Positions 19,415 to 33,281 of a stretch of DNA of 64,000 bases are shown piece after piece (the first letter of the stretch is position 1; every line of letters starts with the position of its first letter). The DNA is from Polaromonas sp. (lineage in GTDB: Bacteria > Pseudomonadota > Gammaproteobacteria > Burkholderiales > Burkholderiaceae_C). The position numbers and the translations under genes were made by a program. Location: the NCBI GenBank assembly GCA_030655515.1, contig JAURVI010000038.1, positions 1 through 64,000 on the forward strand, given 5' to 3'. The notes beneath the pieces were generated by a model that saw nothing but the letters and a program-made list of their open reading frames with translations, had not been told where the DNA came from and ran no database searches.

Positions 19415-20518
19415 ATGGATCAGGTTGATTGCGTTGTCATAGGCGCGGGCGTCATCGGCTTGGCGGTCGCGCGTGCGCTGGCCTTGCAGGGGCGAGAAGT
19501 GATGGTGCTCGAAGCAGCGGATGCCATAGGCACCGGCACCAGCTCGCGCAACAGCGAAGTCATCCATGCCGGCATTTATTACCCGCAAGGCTCACTCAAA
19601 GCCCGGCTTTGCGTGTTGGGCAAGCAACTGCTGTATGACTACTGCGCCGGGCGCAGCATCAGCCACCGCCGCTGCGGCAAACTGATAGTCGCCACCGACG
19701 CGGCACAACTTGCGCAATTGCAGGGCATCATAGCGAAAGCCGCTGCCAACGGCGTGCATGATCTGGTGTTGCTGACCCGCGAACAGGCGAGGGCGCTGGA
19801 GCCGCAACTCGAATGTGTCGCTGCCCTTCATTCGCCCAGCACCGGCATTGTGGACAGCCATGGGCTGATGTTGGCGCTGCAGGGCGATCTCGAGAATGCC
19901 GGCGGACTTGTCGTTTTGAATTCGCCGCTGGCCCTTGCTCGCTGCGAACAGGGAGCTATTATTTTAGTAGCGGAAGACGGCGCCGAGCTGCAGGCCCGAA
20001 CCGTGGTGAATGCGGCCGGCCTGCAGGCGCAAGCCCTGGCGCGGCGGTTCCACGGCCTGCCCGCAGAGGGTGTGCCGCCCAGTTATTACGCTAAAGGCAA
20101 TTACTTCACGCTGTCGGGCCGTTCGCCCTTCAGCCGCCTGATTTACCCGGTTCCCGAAGCGGCCGGACTCGGCGTGCATCTGACGATTGACCTGGGCGGC
20201 CAGGCCAAGTTCGGCCCCGACGTGCAGTGGGTGGACTCGCCCGACGACCTGGTGGTGGACCCGTCACGCGGCGATGCGTTTTACGCCGAGGTTCGTAAAT
20301 ACTGGCCGGCCCTGGAGGACGGCGCGCTGATCGCCGGCTACGCCGGGATTCGCCCGAAAATCCAGGCACCACACGAAGCGGCCAAAGACTTTCTGATCCA
20401 GGGACCGGCCGAGCACGGCGTCCGAGGGCTGGTGAACCTGTTCGGCATCGAGTCGCCGGGGCTGACCAGTTCGCTGGCCATCGCCGAACATATCTGCGCA
20501 CTGCCTGAGAAGGCATGA
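19415..20518 (+). CDS. FAD-dependent oxidoreductase, L-2-hydroxyglutarate dehydrogenase-like
   Basis: [78 protein letters not shown]. Confidence 0.88.
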   Translation: MDQVDCVVIGAGVIGLAVARALALQGREVMVLEAADAIGTGTSSRNSEVIHAGIYYPQGSLKARLCVLGKQLLYDYCAGRSISHRRCGKLIVATDAAQLAQLQGIIAKAAANGVHDLVLLTREQARALEPQLECVAALHSPSTGIVDSHGLMLALQGDLENAGGLVVLNSPLALARCEQGAIILVAEDGAELQARTVVNAAGLQAQALARRFHGLPAEGVPPSYYAKGNYFTLSGRSPFSRLIYPVPEAAGLGVHLTIDLGGQAKFGPDVQWVDSPDDLVVDPSRGDAFYAEVRKYWPALEDGALIAGYAGIRPKIQAPHEAAKDFLIQGPAEHGVRGLVNLFGIESPGLTSSLAIAEHICALPEKA

Positions 20519-20520
20519 GG

Positions 20521-20588
20521 CCTGTAGGCGCTATGCCTGTAGATGCTATTAATTTGGTAGCTGTTTGCAACCGTATCTATTGATCTAG
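20521..20588. repeat. Copy of short dispersed repeat (CTACAGGC..GCTATTAATTTGGTAGCTGTTTGC)
   Basis: Similar in core to 4688-4745 and 32113-32166. Confidence 0.5.
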
Positions 20589-21637
20589 CAACCCTTTTTT
20601 ATCGCCAAAGCGGCCTGCGTGACGAGTTCCGGGCCGCGATAGATCAGCCCGGTGTAGATCTGCACCACGTCGGCGCCGGCCTTGATTTTGGACACGGCGT
20701 CAGCGCCGCTTAGAATGCCGCCGACGCCGATGATGGGGAAACCCTGGCCCAGCGCCGCACGCAACTGACCGATGACGCGGTTGCTGGCCGCCAGCACCGG
20801 GGCGCCGCTCAGGCCGCCGGCTTCTTCGGCGTGCGGCAGGCCCTTGACGGTTTCGCGGCTCAGTGTGGTGTTGGTTGCGACCACGCCGTCCATGCCGTGG
20901 CGCTTGAGGGTGGCGGCAATCACCTCGACCTGCACCGCGTCGAGGTCGGGCGCGATCTTGACAAAAATCGGTACCCGCTTGCCGTGTTGTCTTTCCAATG
21001 TTTCGCGGCGTTCGGCGATGCGGCCCAGCAGCGCGTCCAGGGCCTCGTCGCTTTGCAGTGCGCGCAGGTTTTTGGTGTTGGGGCTGGAGATGTTGACGGT
21101 CACGTAGTCGGCATGCGGGTACACGCCTGCCAGGCAGATCAGGTAGTCATCGACCGCGTTTTCGATCGGCGTCGCGGCGTTCTTGCCAATGTTCAGGCCC
21201 AGCAGCAGCGGGCTAGGGGTGTTCTGGCGGCGAAAGGCGGACTTCTGCACGTTGGCGATGAAGGCGTCCAGCCCGTCGTTGTTGAAGCCCAGCCGGTTGA
21301 TCAGCGCCTTCGCCTGCGGCAGGCGGAACATGCGCGGCTTGGGGTTGCCCGGCTGCGCCTTCGGCGTGACGGTGCCGACTTCAATAAAACCAAAACCCAT
21401 GGCCGCCAGTCCGTCGATGCAGCGCGCGTTTTTGTCCAGTCCGGCGGCCAACCCGACGCGATTGGGAAACTTCAGGCCGGCCAGTTCAACCGGATCGTCG
21501 ACCCGGCCCGCGCACCAGGCCAGCGCCAGCGGCGTGTGCTGGGTGCGGGCCAGCGCGGCCAGCGTCAGTTCGTGGGCGGTTTCCGGGTCGAGGCCAAATA
21601 AAAAGGGACGAGCAAGAGCGTAGGGGAGCAGGGACAT
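20585..21637 (-). CDS. pyrD: Dihydroorotate dehydrogenase (quinone)
   Basis: [92 protein letters not shown]. Confidence 0.96.
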   Translation of the reverse strand: MSLLPYALARPFLFGLDPETAHELTLAALARTQHTPLALAWCAGRVDDPVELAGLKFPNRVGLAAGLDKNARCIDGLAAMGFGFIEVGTVTPKAQPGNPKPRMFRLPQAKALINRLGFNNDGLDAFIANVQKSAFRRQNTPSPLLLGLNIGKNAATPIENAVDDYLICLAGVYPHADYVTVNISSPNTKNLRALQSDEALDALLGRIAERRETLERQHGKRVPIFVKIAPDLDAVQVEVIAATLKRHGMDGVVATNTTLSRETVKGLPHAEEAGGLSGAPVLAASNRVIGQLRAALGQGFPIIGVGGILSGADAVSKIKAGADVVQIYTGLIYRGPELVTQAALAIKKGC

Positions 21638-21713
21638 TGGATAATTCAGTCTGGGCGGCAGTTAGCCATTGTCGCAAAACCCGACCCGCTGACCTCAACC
21701 ATCCCAACCTGAC

Positions 21714-22385
21714 ATGACGCAAGACGAACTTAAAACACTGGTGGGCCAGGCCGCCCTGAACTATGTCGAGCCCGGCAGCATCGTGGGTGTCGGCACCGGC
21801 TCCACCGTCAACAAGTTCATTGACGCGCTGGCCGGCATCAAGCACACCCTTGCCGGTGCCGTCTCCAGCTCGGTGGAGTCCACCGACCGCCTGCAGGCGC
21901 TGGGCATTCGCGTGTTTGATGCGGCCGATGTCGAGGAACTGGCGGTCTACATTGACGGCGCCGACGAAATCGACCACGCCGGCTACATGATCAAAGGCGG
22001 TGGCGCGGCGCTGACGCGCGAGAAAATCGTCGCGGCCCAGTCGCGCAAATTCGTCTGTATCGCCGACGAATCCAAGTGGGTGGCGACACTGGGCCACTAT
22101 CCGCTGCCGGTGGAAATTATTCCGATGGCGACGCGGCGCATCGTCCGCGAGTTTGCGGCCTTGGGCGGCAGCGCCACCGTGCGTCTGAAGAACGGGAAAC
22201 CGCTGCTGACCGATAACGGCCAGCACATTCTGGATGTCACCGGGCTGAAGATCAGCGATCCGCTGGCGTTTGAATGCCGGGTCAACCAGTGGCCCGGTGT
22301 CGTCACCGTCGGTGTGTTTGCGCTGCACAAGGCCAGCGTGTGCCTGCTGGGAACGGCCAGCGGCGTCAAGACGCTGACGTTTTAA
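21714..22385 (+). CDS. rpiA: Ribose-5-phosphate isomerase A
   Basis: [43 protein letters not shown]. Confidence 0.95.
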   Translation: MTQDELKTLVGQAALNYVEPGSIVGVGTGSTVNKFIDALAGIKHTLAGAVSSSVESTDRLQALGIRVFDAADVEELAVYIDGADEIDHAGYMIKGGGAALTREKIVAAQSRKFVCIADESKWVATLGHYPLPVEIIPMATRRIVREFAALGGSATVRLKNGKPLLTDNGQHILDVTGLKISDPLAFECRVNQWPGVVTVGVFALHKASVCLLGTASGVKTLTF

Positions 22386-22392
22386 AGCGGTT

Positions 22393-23049
22393 TTAGAAAC
22401 GAATGCCGGCGGGATTGTCTGCTGTTGGCCCTGCTGTGCTTGGCGCCGCCGGCGGCGGCAGGGTCGGACGGGCGGCGCTGCGGACAGCCGGCACCGACGG
22501 AGCAACCGTGACCAGCGGCGTTGCCGGTGTCTGACGGTAGCTGGCCGGGAGCACCGACGATTTGGGATAACCGGCGGCATCGAGAAACTGTGTCCATTCG
22601 GCGTCCGAAAAACCCTTGAGCTGCTGGCTGCCAATGGTCAAAAACGGCAGCGAGTTGTCGCCACTCAAGCGTTGCAACGCTTGCCCATCTTCAGAAGTGG
22701 TGACTGTTTTTTCCGAAAAAGGAATGCCCCGGGTGGTGAGCATGGCGCGGGCCGAAGCGCAGGGCCCGCAGTTGTCTCCGGAGTACAGCGTCACCGGGTA
22801 CTGGCCGGCCACTTTGCGCAGTTCAAACGGCAGCGAGATGTTGGCCGCCGCTATGCCGGCCTCGCTGGTGGACGACGTGACCTTGGCATGGGTCGAGGGC
22901 GGTGGCGGCTGGTCGGAGAAAGTCACTTTGCCGTCCGGGCCGACGATGCGGTACACCTGCTGAGCTTGTGAAGGAGAGGGAAATACGCCGGCAGCCAACA
23001 CAACAAGGAGTCCATTGAATGCTACAAATTTAATGGCGGTTGAGGTCAT
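22393..23049 (-). CDS. Secreted DUF4124-glutaredoxin fusion protein
   Basis: Signal peptide; AQQVYRIVGPDGKVTFSDQPPPP (DUF4124) then VTLYSGDNCGPCASARAMLTTRGIPFSEK (CGPC glutaredoxin-like). Confidence 0.8.
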   Translation of the reverse strand: MTSTAIKFVAFNGLLVVLAAGVFPSPSQAQQVYRIVGPDGKVTFSDQPPPPSTHAKVTSSTSEAGIAAANISLPFELRKVAGQYPVTLYSGDNCGPCASARAMLTTRGIPFSEKTVTTSEDGQALQRLSGDNSLPFLTIGSQQLKGFSDAEWTQFLDAAGYPKSSVLPASYRQTPATPLVTVAPSVPAVRSAARPTLPPPAAPSTAGPTADNPAGIRF

Positions 23050-23075
23050 GCATTGCTCCAGTTTCAGTTTCAGTT

Positions 23076-25151
23076 TCAGGTCATGCCCTGGTGACGCAGC
23101 AGCGCATCGATCGAAGGTTCGCGGCCCCGGAAGGCCTTGAACGACTCCATCGCCGGGCGGCTGCCGCCGGCTTCCAGAATGGCTCGGCGGTACTTTCTTC
23201 CAGTTTCCACTGTCACGGTGCCGGGTACGGCGTGGGTATCGGTCGTTATACCCGCAGTTTCGGTGGTTTTGGCGTTTTCTTCGAAGGCTGCGTAGGCATC
23301 GGCCGACAGGACTTCCGCCCACTTGTAACTGTAATAGCCAGCGGCGTAACCGCCGGAAAAAATGTGACTGAATGTATGCGCGGTGCGACTGTAGGGCGGT
23401 GGCGTGATCACGGCGTATTCCTTGCGCACCTCGGCCAGCAGGGCCATCAGATCATCGCCGGGCTGGTACTGTGTGTGCAGCAGCATGTCGAACAGCGAAA
23501 ACTCGATCTGGCGCAAGGTCTGCATGCCGCTCTGGAAGTTTTTCGCGGTCAGCATCTTGTCGAACAGCGCGCGCGGCAGAGGCGCGCCGGTATCCACATG
23601 GGCCGTCATGTGTTTGAGCACATCCCACTCCCAGCAGAAGTTTTCCATGAACTGGCTGGGCAGCTCGACCGCGTCCCACTCGACGCCGCTGATGCCGGAG
23701 ACATCGCGCTCGTTGACCTGGCTCAAAAGGTGGTGCAAGCCGTGGCCGAACTCGTGGAACAGCGTGGTCACGTCGTCGTGGCTCAAGAGCGGCGGTTTGC
23801 CGCCCACGCCGTCGGCAAAGTTGCAGACCAGGTGCGCCACCGGTGTTTGCAGTTTGCCCGTGTCGGGGCGCAGCCAGCGGGCGCGCACGTCGTCCATCCA
23901 GGCGCCGCCGCGTTTGCCGGTGCGGGCCGGCTGGTCCAGGTAGAACTGGCCGATGAGCTGGCCGTTGCGCTCGATGCGGTAAAACTCGACGCCCGGCTGC
24001 CACACGGGGGCCGTGTCCTGGCGGATCGCCACTTCAAACAGGGTCTCGACAATCTTGAACAGGCCCGCCAGCACCTTGGGCGCGGTGAAGTATTGTTTGA
24101 CTTCCTGTTCGCTGAAGGCGTAGCGTGCTTCCTTGAGTTTTTCGCCGATGTAGGCGTAGTCCCAGGGCTGCGGGTCTCTCAAGCCCAGGTGTTGCGCGGC
24201 GAAGGTGCGCAGGTCGGTCACATCCTGGATGCCGTAGGGCTTGGCGCGCTGGCCGAGATCGCGCAAGAAGTTGATGACCTGTTCCGGTGAGTCGGCCATC
24301 TTGGTCACGACCGACACCTCGCCGAAATTGCGGTAGCCCAGCAGGCGGGCTTCTTCGAGCCGCAGCGTCAGGATGTCCTGCATCACGGCGCTGTTGTCGA
24401 AGCGGCTGTACTCGGGCGGCGACTGGTCGCTGGCGCGGGTGCTGTAGGCCTGGTACAGGGTTTCGCGTAGCGTGCGGCTAGCGGCGAACTGCATGACCGG
24501 CAGGTAGCAGGGCATCTTGAGCGTGAGTTTGCAGCCGTCTTTGCCCTCGGCTTGAGCTTGGGCTCGCGCGGTTTGAATGACATCGGTCGGGACGCCGGCG
24601 AGTTCGTCTTCGCGGGCATAGTAGGCCCAGGCGTCGGTCGCGTCCAGCGCGTTTTCGCTGAACTTCTGGCTCAGTTCGGCCTGGCGTTCCTGAATGGCCG
24701 CAAAACGCGCCTTGGCCGCGCCAATCAGTTCGGCGCCCGACAGCACAAAGTTGCGCACCGCATTTTTATGCGCTTGGCGCTGTTCGGCGTTCAACGTGGC
24801 CGCATCAATCGCCTTGTATTTGGCGTACAGGCGTTCGTCCGCGTCCAGGCGCGTCCAGAACTCGGTGACGCGGGGCAGGGCCGCGTTGTAGGCGGCGCGC
24901 AGCTCGGGCGTGTCGGCGACGCTGTTGAGGTGGCTGACGGCACCCCAGGCGCGGCTGAGTTTTTCGGTGGCAACATCCAGCACCGCGGCAATGTCGTCCC
25001 AGCGGGCCGGGAAATCAGGCGCCGTGACCTGTTCCAGCGCATCATTGGCCTGGTTTAGCAACTTGTCGACCGCGGGGCCAACGTGCTCCGGCGAAATGCG
25101 GTCGAACAGCGGAAGGTCGGAAAAATCGAGCAGCGGGTTCGGATGGGTCAT
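23076..25151 (-). CDS. prlC: Oligopeptidase A (M3 metallopeptidase)
   Basis: LFHEFGHGLHHLLSQV (HExxH), GGYAAGYYSYKWAEVLSADAYAAFEE. Confidence 0.95.
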   Translation of the reverse strand: MTHPNPLLDFSDLPLFDRISPEHVGPAVDKLLNQANDALEQVTAPDFPARWDDIAAVLDVATEKLSRAWGAVSHLNSVADTPELRAAYNAALPRVTEFWTRLDADERLYAKYKAIDAATLNAEQRQAHKNAVRNFVLSGAELIGAAKARFAAIQERQAELSQKFSENALDATDAWAYYAREDELAGVPTDVIQTARAQAQAEGKDGCKLTLKMPCYLPVMQFAASRTLRETLYQAYSTRASDQSPPEYSRFDNSAVMQDILTLRLEEARLLGYRNFGEVSVVTKMADSPEQVINFLRDLGQRAKPYGIQDVTDLRTFAAQHLGLRDPQPWDYAYIGEKLKEARYAFSEQEVKQYFTAPKVLAGLFKIVETLFEVAIRQDTAPVWQPGVEFYRIERNGQLIGQFYLDQPARTGKRGGAWMDDVRARWLRPDTGKLQTPVAHLVCNFADGVGGKPPLLSHDDVTTLFHEFGHGLHHLLSQVNERDVSGISGVEWDAVELPSQFMENFCWEWDVLKHMTAHVDTGAPLPRALFDKMLTAKNFQSGMQTLRQIEFSLFDMLLHTQYQPGDDLMALLAEVRKEYAVITPPPYSRTAHTFSHIFSGGYAAGYYSYKWAEVLSADAYAAFEENAKTTETAGITTDTHAVPGTVTVETGRKYRRAILEAGGSRPAMESFKAFRGREPSIDALLRHQGMT

Positions 25152-25258
25152 GGCGGTTAGCTGTGGGCGGTAGCGCCAAATCTAAAGAGACAAAAAGAGA
25201 CAAAAAAATTCAACGCCAGGAAAGCCGACGTGCCGGACAGTTTCAGGGTGAACAGGCC

Positions 25259-25735
25259 CTAATCCTGCGCGCTTTTCTTGAGGCTTCTTTGCTTCGGTTT
25301 TTTGGCGCGTTTGACGGTGCCGCCCGGACTCAAGCGCTGGTTGCCGAGCACACGCAGGGTTTTGACTTCGGGCCGCTGGCCGTAGCGCGCGCTGTTTTTC
25401 AGCACCTTGACATCGCGCGGGCCGGGCATGCGGTCTTCATTGACCTTTTTTTCCTTGGGCGGCATCGGCCGCCACAGCACCAGCAGCTTGCCGATGTGCT
25501 GGATCGGTGCGGCGTTGAGCGTATCGGCCAGGGCCTGGAACATGGCCTCGCGGGCGGAGCGGTCGTCCGACTGCACGCGGACCTTGATCAGGCCGTGCGC
25601 CCTCAGCGCGGCGTCGATTTCCTTTTCGACGGCGGCGGTCAGGCCGCCCGCGCCGATCATCACGACGGCGTCCAGATGGTGTGCGTCGGCGCGGTGGTCT
25701 TTGCGCTGGGCGGGGGTAAGTAGTATTTGAGCCAT
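25259..25735 (-). CDS. yhbY: YhbY family RNA-binding protein
   Basis: LTPAQRKDHRADAHHLDAVVMIGAGGLTAAVEKEIDAALRAHGLIKVRV; divergent from rlmE. Confidence 0.87.
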   Translation of the reverse strand: MAQILLTPAQRKDHRADAHHLDAVVMIGAGGLTAAVEKEIDAALRAHGLIKVRVQSDDRSAREAMFQALADTLNAAPIQHIGKLLVLWRPMPPKEKKVNEDRMPGPRDVKVLKNSARYGQRPEVKTLRVLGNQRLSPGGTVKRAKKPKQRSLKKSAQD

Positions 25736-25767
25736 GTTCCGATTATCGGTGAGAGGACAATGCGCGT

Positions 25768-26463
25768 ATGAAAGTAAATACCCAAAGCAAAAAGGTCAAT
25801 AAAGCGTGGCTGAACGACCACGTCAACGATACCTACGTCAAGCTGGCCCAAAAAGAGGGCTACCGGGCCAGGGCGGCCTACAAGCTCAAGGAAATCGACG
25901 AAACGCTGGGGCTGATTCGGCCCGGCGACTGCGTGGTGGACCTGGGCAGCGTGCCCGGCGCCTGGAGCCAGTATGTGCGCCGCAAGCTGTCGCCTTCCGG
26001 CGCTGCCGCCGGCGCGTTGAACGGGCGCATCGTGGCGCTGGACATCCTGCCGATGGCGCCGGTGGAAGGGGTGGTCTTCATCCAGGGCGATTTCCGGGAA
26101 CCCGAGGTGCTACAACAACTGGAGCAGACTTTGCGCGCGGACAAGGGTTTTGCCAAGGTGGATGTGGTGCTTTCAGACATGGCGCCGAACCTGTCGGGCA
26201 TCGACTCGGCCGACGCCGCCCGCATTGCCCACCTCGTGGAATTGGCCGTGGACTTTGCCGCACACCACTTGAAGTCCGAGGGGGCGCTGGTGGTCAAGCT
26301 GTTCCACGGCGGTGCCTACAGCCCCCTGGTCAAGCTGTTCAAGGACACGTTCAAAGTGGTCAAATCGTTCAAGCCCAAAGCCTCGCGCTCCAACTCATCG
26401 GAAACCTTTCTGGTCGGCATGGGTCTGAAAATCAGGCCGCAAACAGTCGCCGAAGTGGGCTGA
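25768..26463 (+). CDS. rlmE: 23S rRNA (uridine-2'-O)-methyltransferase
   Basis: [52 protein letters not shown]. Confidence 0.95.
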   Translation: MKVNTQSKKVNKAWLNDHVNDTYVKLAQKEGYRARAAYKLKEIDETLGLIRPGDCVVDLGSVPGAWSQYVRRKLSPSGAAAGALNGRIVALDILPMAPVEGVVFIQGDFREPEVLQQLEQTLRADKGFAKVDVVLSDMAPNLSGIDSADAARIAHLVELAVDFAAHHLKSEGALVVKLFHGGAYSPLVKLFKDTFKVVKSFKPKASRSNSSETFLVGMGLKIRPQTVAEVG

Positions 26464-26587
26464 AACACAAAAATTACCGCAATTCCGCTTTAAACCAAGG
26501 GATGTCCTGCAACAGGCCTGGGGGTTTTGCCCTTGAAACGCCTAAAATCAGTCGCATGTGTCTTTTGTTCCCCCAACGGAGTCATCC

Positions 26588-28504
<1,917 letters not shown>

Positions 28505-28523
28505 AAGTTTCCATCTACATGAC

Positions 28524-28548
28524 AACCGGGGCGAGTCCCCGGTTTTTC
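28524..28548 (+). terminator. Intrinsic terminator after ftsH
   Basis: AACCGGGG-CGAGT-CCCCGGTTTTTC. Confidence 0.85.
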
Positions 28549-28567
28549 TTTGGTCCGGGAGAACTGA

Positions 28568-29425
28568 ATGATCTGGCAAACCTCGCGCTTTCAAATCGAC
28601 CTCGACCAGCCCCGCGTGATGGGCATCGTCAATGTTACCCCTGACTCGTTTTCAGACGGTGGCAAATACTTTTCCGAAGGCAGCGGCCTGCGGGCCGCGT
28701 TCGGCCATTGCGAGCAACTCATCCGGGACGGCGCCGACATGCTTGACATCGGTGGCGAGTCGTCGCGGCCCGGCGCGCTGCCCTTGCCGCTGGACGAAGA
28801 GCTGGCGCGTGTGTTGCCTGTGGTACGTCATGCCGTTCGGCTTGGAGTTCCGGTATCTGTAGACACCTACAAACCGCAAGTCATGGCGGCCATGCTGGAT
28901 CTGGGTGCCGACATCGTCAACGACATCTGGGCCTTGCGCCAGCCAGGTGCTCTTGAGGTTGTGGCGCAGCACCCGGCTTGCGGTGTCTGCCTGATGCACA
29001 TGCACCGCGAGCCGCAGACCATGCAGGCAGTGCCCATGGAAGGTGATGTGGTGCCTGCGGTACTGGCTTTTTTAAAAGACCAGGCGACGACCCTGGAGGC
29101 GTTGGGCATCGGCAGAACCCGGATTGTGCTGGATCCGGGCATCGGCTTTGGCAAGGCGGTTGAACAAAACTTTTCATTGCTGGCACGGCAACGCGAGTTG
29201 CTTGCGGCAGGCTACCCGCTGTTGGTCGGGTGGTCGCGCAAGTCATCTTTGGCCGCCGTCAGCAGCACTTCGCTGGCCTCGGTGACTCAACTCGATGTGG
29301 CTGATCGCATGGTACCAAGCGTTGCGGCAGCGCTACTGGCCGTTGATCGCGGCGCGCGCATCGTGCGTGTGCATGATGTGCGTGAAACGGTGCAGGCACT
29401 CAAGGTGTGGACTGCTGCGCGTTAG
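28568..29425 (+). CDS. folP: Dihydropteroate synthase
   Basis: [41 protein letters not shown]. Confidence 0.95.
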   Translation: MIWQTSRFQIDLDQPRVMGIVNVTPDSFSDGGKYFSEGSGLRAAFGHCEQLIRDGADMLDIGGESSRPGALPLPLDEELARVLPVVRHAVRLGVPVSVDTYKPQVMAAMLDLGADIVNDIWALRQPGALEVVAQHPACGVCLMHMHREPQTMQAVPMEGDVVPAVLAFLKDQATTLEALGIGRTRIVLDPGIGFGKAVEQNFSLLARQRELLAAGYPLLVGWSRKSSLAAVSSTSLASVTQLDVADRMVPSVAAALLAVDRGARIVRVHDVRETVQALKVWTAAR

Positions 29426-29481
29426 TGCTTGCCTTTAAAATGCCCCATCTCCCCACAAAAAATTCTGCCGGAACAAAACAG

Positions 29482-30816
29482 ATGACCAGAAAATACTTCG
29501 GCACCGATGGCATTCGCGGCACGGTGGGCCAGGCGCCGATCACCCCGGACTTTGTGCTGCGCCTGGCCCATGCGGTCGGCCGTGTGCTCAAAAGAACCGA
29601 AGCCCGGCCCATCGTGCTGATTGGCAAGGACACTCGAATTTCCGGTTACATGCTGGAAAGCGCGCTGGAGTCCGGCTTCAATTCCGCCGGGGTCGATGTG
29701 GTGCTGCTCGGCCCGCTGCCGACGCCGGGCGTGGCCTACCTCACACGCACGCAGCGCGCCAGCCTGGGCGTGGTGATCAGCGCCAGCCACAACGCCTTTG
29801 CCGACAACGGCATCAAGTTTTTCAGCGCGCTCGGCAGCAAGCTGCCTGACGCCTGGGAGCAGGCGGTGGAAGCCGCGCTCGAAGAGCCACCGGTCTGGGC
29901 CGACTCGCCCAACCTCGGCAAGACACGCCGGCTCGACGATGCGGCGGGCCGCTACATCGAGTTCTGCAAAAGCACATTTGCCAGCGACCTGACGCTCAGA
30001 GGCATGAAGATCGTGGTGGACGCGGCGCACGGTGCGGCCTACCATATCGCCCCGGAAGTCTTTCATGAACTGGGTGCCGAGGTGATTGCCATCGGCTGCG
30101 CGCCCGACGGTTTGAATATCAACGACGGGGTCGGCGCCACCCACCCCGACGCGCTGATCAGGTCGGTCAGGGCCAACCAGGCGGACTACGGCATTGCCCT
30201 CGATGGCGATGCCGACCGCGTGCAGCTCGTTGATGCCCAGGGGCGGCTTTTCAACGGCGATGAAGTGTTGTACCTGATGGTTGCCGAGCGCTTGGCGCGC
30301 GGCGAGAAAGTCGCCGGCGCCGTGGGCACTTTGATGACCAACATGGCCGTCGAAGTGGCATTGAAAAACAAGGGGGTCGAGTTCGTTCGTGCCAAGGTGG
30401 GGGACCGCTACGTGCTCGAAGAGCTTGAAAAAAATGGCTGGCTGCTGGGCGGCGAAGGGTCTGGCCACTTGCTGGCGCTGGACAAACACAGCACCGGCGA
30501 CGGCCTGATCAGCGCGCTGCAGGTGCTGCAGGCCTGCGTGCGCAGCGGCAAAAGCCTGGCCGAACTGCTGGCCGACGTGACGCTGTTTCCCCAGACCTTG
30601 ATCAATGTGCGGCTGCAGCCGGGACAGGACTGGACCCGCAGCACCATGCTCGCATCGGAAACCAAAGCCGTGCAGGAGGAACTGGGCGACAATGGCCGCG
30701 TGCTCATCCGCGCCAGCGGCACCGAGCCGCTGCTGCGTGTGATGGTGGAAGCGCGTGCCGCCCAGCAGGCCCATGCCTGTGCCGAGCGGCTGGTCAAGGC
30801 CGTGCAGGCAGGATAG
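29482..30816 (+). CDS. glmM: Phosphoglucosamine mutase
   Basis: [53 protein letters not shown]. Confidence 0.96.
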   Translation: MTRKYFGTDGIRGTVGQAPITPDFVLRLAHAVGRVLKRTEARPIVLIGKDTRISGYMLESALESGFNSAGVDVVLLGPLPTPGVAYLTRTQRASLGVVISASHNAFADNGIKFFSALGSKLPDAWEQAVEAALEEPPVWADSPNLGKTRRLDDAAGRYIEFCKSTFASDLTLRGMKIVVDAAHGAAYHIAPEVFHELGAEVIAIGCAPDGLNINDGVGATHPDALIRSVRANQADYGIALDGDADRVQLVDAQGRLFNGDEVLYLMVAERLARGEKVAGAVGTLMTNMAVEVALKNKGVEFVRAKVGDRYVLEELEKNGWLLGGEGSGHLLALDKHSTGDGLISALQVLQACVRSGKSLAELLADVTLFPQTLINVRLQPGQDWTRSTMLASETKAVQEELGDNGRVLIRASGTEPLLRVMVEARAAQQAHACAERLVKAVQAG

Positions 30817-30895
30817 TTTGGCGCCGGATTAAAAACTTCCCCGCCTGGCCATGACTCCCCGCCTTTCAATCCATTGCACGCGCTGGTTCGGTGTG

Positions 30896-32092
30896 CTACG
30901 TCCTCGTCGTGGAGGCACCCTGCAAAAGCATCAGCGCTGCAAAACCCAGCCCACCCAGCGCCGCTGAAAACCACAGCGCACCCGCGCCGAACCAGTCTAT
31001 CGCCAGGCCGAACAGGTAAGGCGACAAGGCTTGCGCAAACCGCGCCGGCACCATGAGCAGGCCCTGGCGCGCGCCATAGCCTTTGGCGCCGAAAAGAACC
31101 AGTGGAAGTGTGCCCTTGGCGATGGTCAGCACGCCGTTGCCGGCGCCGTGAAGCACGGTGAACACCGCACCGGCCGGCACGCCAAAGAACAAAAAAGCCA
31201 TGGCGCCCAGCGGGTGCATGATGCCGGCCAGCCTGCCGGAGACCAGCGGGTGAATATTGCGCAGCAGCCCGTATTCAAGCAGACGCCCGGCGACCTGCGC
31301 CGGACCGACCAGTCCGGCAAAAACCAGCGCAGTAGCCAGCGGCACGCCATGGGCTTGCAGCAGGCGCGGCAGATGTGCGGCCATCGCGGTGCTGATGAAC
31401 CACGTCACGGCAAATACAAAGGCCAGAAGAGCGGCGGTGTATGCGGAGCGGCGGCTAGGCCGAGGAGCGGCAACTGGTTTTTCGGGCAGCCCGAACGCTG
31501 TGTGCCTGACCTCAGGAGCAAGGAAAACGGACGGCACAGAGGGCAGCCCCCAGTTCAGCGGCAGCGCCACCAGCAGATGCAGGCCGGCCCACACCCCGCA
31601 GGCGGCACGCCAGCCCCATTCGAGCTCCAGCCAGGCGGACAGAGGCCAGCCCACGGTGCTGGCAAAACCGGCCAGCAGCGTGATGCCGGTGATGGCGCCG
31701 CGCGCGTCCTTGCCGTACAGATGCACCAGCGTGGCAAACGCTGCTTCATACAGGCCGGCGGCCATGGCCACGCCCAGGATGGCCCAGGCCACAAACAGGC
31801 CGACCGGCCCCTGCGCGAAGGCCAGGGCGGCGAGCCCGGCCGCAAAGATGAAGCTCGTGGCGGCCAGCACCGGCCGGCCGCCATAACGGTCAATCGCCTT
31901 GCCGGCGAAGGGGCCGAGCAGGGCGGACACCACCAGCGCCACGGAAAACCCGAGGAACACCGTCGGCGTGCCGACACCGAGGTCGCGCGCCATCGAGTTC
32001 GCCAGCATGGCCGGCAGGTAATAACTGGACGCCCAGGCCAGGGTCTGGGCAATGCCCAGGCTGGCGACGGTGATGCTGCGGGGTGGGCTCAT
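30896..32092 (-). CDS. MFS transporter at the end of the ars operon
   Basis: Twelve-TM-like hydrophobic protein, FLGFSVALVVSALLGPFAGKAIDRYGGRPVL; co-directional with ACR3. Confidence 0.82.
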   Translation of the reverse strand: MSPPRSITVASLGIAQTLAWASSYYLPAMLANSMARDLGVGTPTVFLGFSVALVVSALLGPFAGKAIDRYGGRPVLAATSFIFAAGLAALAFAQGPVGLFVAWAILGVAMAAGLYEAAFATLVHLYGKDARGAITGITLLAGFASTVGWPLSAWLELEWGWRAACGVWAGLHLLVALPLNWGLPSVPSVFLAPEVRHTAFGLPEKPVAAPRPSRRSAYTAALLAFVFAVTWFISTAMAAHLPRLLQAHGVPLATALVFAGLVGPAQVAGRLLEYGLLRNIHPLVSGRLAGIMHPLGAMAFLFFGVPAGAVFTVLHGAGNGVLTIAKGTLPLVLFGAKGYGARQGLLMVPARFAQALSPYLFGLAIDWFGAGALWFSAALGGLGFAALMLLQGASTTRT

Positions 32093-32112
32093 GGCGTGAC
32101 GAGGTCTTGTCT

Positions 32113-32166
32113 ACTATCAAAAATAGAGCTGCTTCCGCAGGCGCATAAAGGGTTGGAGGCCGATTT
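32113..32166. repeat. Copy of short dispersed repeat (TACTATCAAAAATAGAGCTGCTTCCGCAGGCGCATAAAGGGTTGGAGGCCGATTT)
   Basis: Resembles 4688-4745 and 20521-20588. Confidence 0.5.
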
Positions 32167-33250
32167 AATGAAAAATCCGGCCATCAGGTGGCAGTGGCTG
32201 TGGCGGTGTTGCCGCTGCCACCCCGCAGGCGCGTTGCGGTGCAAACCAGTGCGGCGTGCGGTTGATGATGGCCACCAGCGAAAGCATGACCGGCACCTCG
32301 ACCAGCACGCCGACCACCGTGGCCAGCGCCGCGCCCGATTGCAGGCCGAACAGCGAGATCGCCACGGCGACGGCCAGCTCGAAAAAGTTGGACGTGCCGA
32401 TCAGACAAGCCGGGCCGGCCACGTTGTGCGGCAGCTTCAGTGCCTTGGCCGCGACGTAGCTGATGACGAAGATGCCGTAGCTCTGCACGATCAGCGGCAC
32501 CGCGATCATCGCGATCACCAGCGGCCTGGCCACAATGGTTTCGGCTTGAAAGCCGAACAGCAGCACCACGGTGGCAATCAGCCCGATCACCGACCAGGGC
32601 TTGAGTGTCGCCACGAAGTCGGCCACCGCGTGGCTGGAGCGGCGCTGCAGCACATGCCGCGTCGCCATGCCGGCGGCCAGCGGCAGCACCACGTACAGCA
32701 CGGTGGAGAGCACCAGCGTTTCCCAGGGCACGGTGATGTTGGTCACGCCGAGCAGGAAGGCGGCGATCGGCGCAAAAGCGACGACCATGATCAGGTCGTT
32801 GACCGAGACCTGCACCAGCGTGTAGTTGGCATCCCCCTTGACGAGCTGGCTCCAGACAAACACCATGGCCGTGCAGGGCGCCACGCCGAGCAGAATCATG
32901 CCGGCGATGTATTCGCTGGCCGATTGCGGATCCACCCAGGGCGCAAAAATGTACTGGAAAAACAGCACGCCGAGCGCGGCCATGGTGAAGGGCTTGACCA
33001 GCCAGTTGACCACCAGCGTCAGCAGCAGGCCGCGCGGTTTTTTGCCTACGTCCTTCACCGCCGACCAGTCGATCTGGATCATCATCGGGTAAATCATCAC
33101 CCAGATGAAGACGGCGACGACCAGGTTGACGTGGGCGATCTCCAGCGCGGCAATGCCCTGGAAGGCCGGTGGCGCCAGCAGGCCCAAGCCCACGCCGGCC
33201 GCTATGCCCAGGGCAACCCAGACGGTGAGGTAACGTTCAAACAAGCCCAT
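32165..33250 (-). CDS. acr3: ACR3 family arsenite efflux transporter
   Basis: [28 protein letters not shown].. [34 protein letters not shown]. Confidence 0.94.
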   Translation of the reverse strand: MGLFERYLTVWVALGIAAGVGLGLLAPPAFQGIAALEIAHVNLVVAVFIWVMIYPMMIQIDWSAVKDVGKKPRGLLLTLVVNWLVKPFTMAALGVLFFQYIFAPWVDPQSASEYIAGMILLGVAPCTAMVFVWSQLVKGDANYTLVQVSVNDLIMVVAFAPIAAFLLGVTNITVPWETLVLSTVLYVVLPLAAGMATRHVLQRRSSHAVADFVATLKPWSVIGLIATVVLLFGFQAETIVARPLVIAMIAVPLIVQSYGIFVISYVAAKALKLPHNVAGPACLIGTSNFFELAVAVAISLFGLQSGAALATVVGVLVEVPVMLSLVAIINRTPHWFAPQRACGVAAATPPQPLPPDGRIFH

Positions 33251-33281
33251 GGGACTTCCTTTTTTTTTGTGAATGTGTGGG

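Noticed and set aside
23057-23080. CAGTTT tandem triplet (TCCAGTTTCAGTTTCAGTTTCAGG)
   Set aside because: Only three 6-bp units at the prlC 3' end; insufficient to call contingency locus, though variation could be checked
29422-30774. 450-aa minus-strand ORF
   Set aside because: Antisense shadow of glmM
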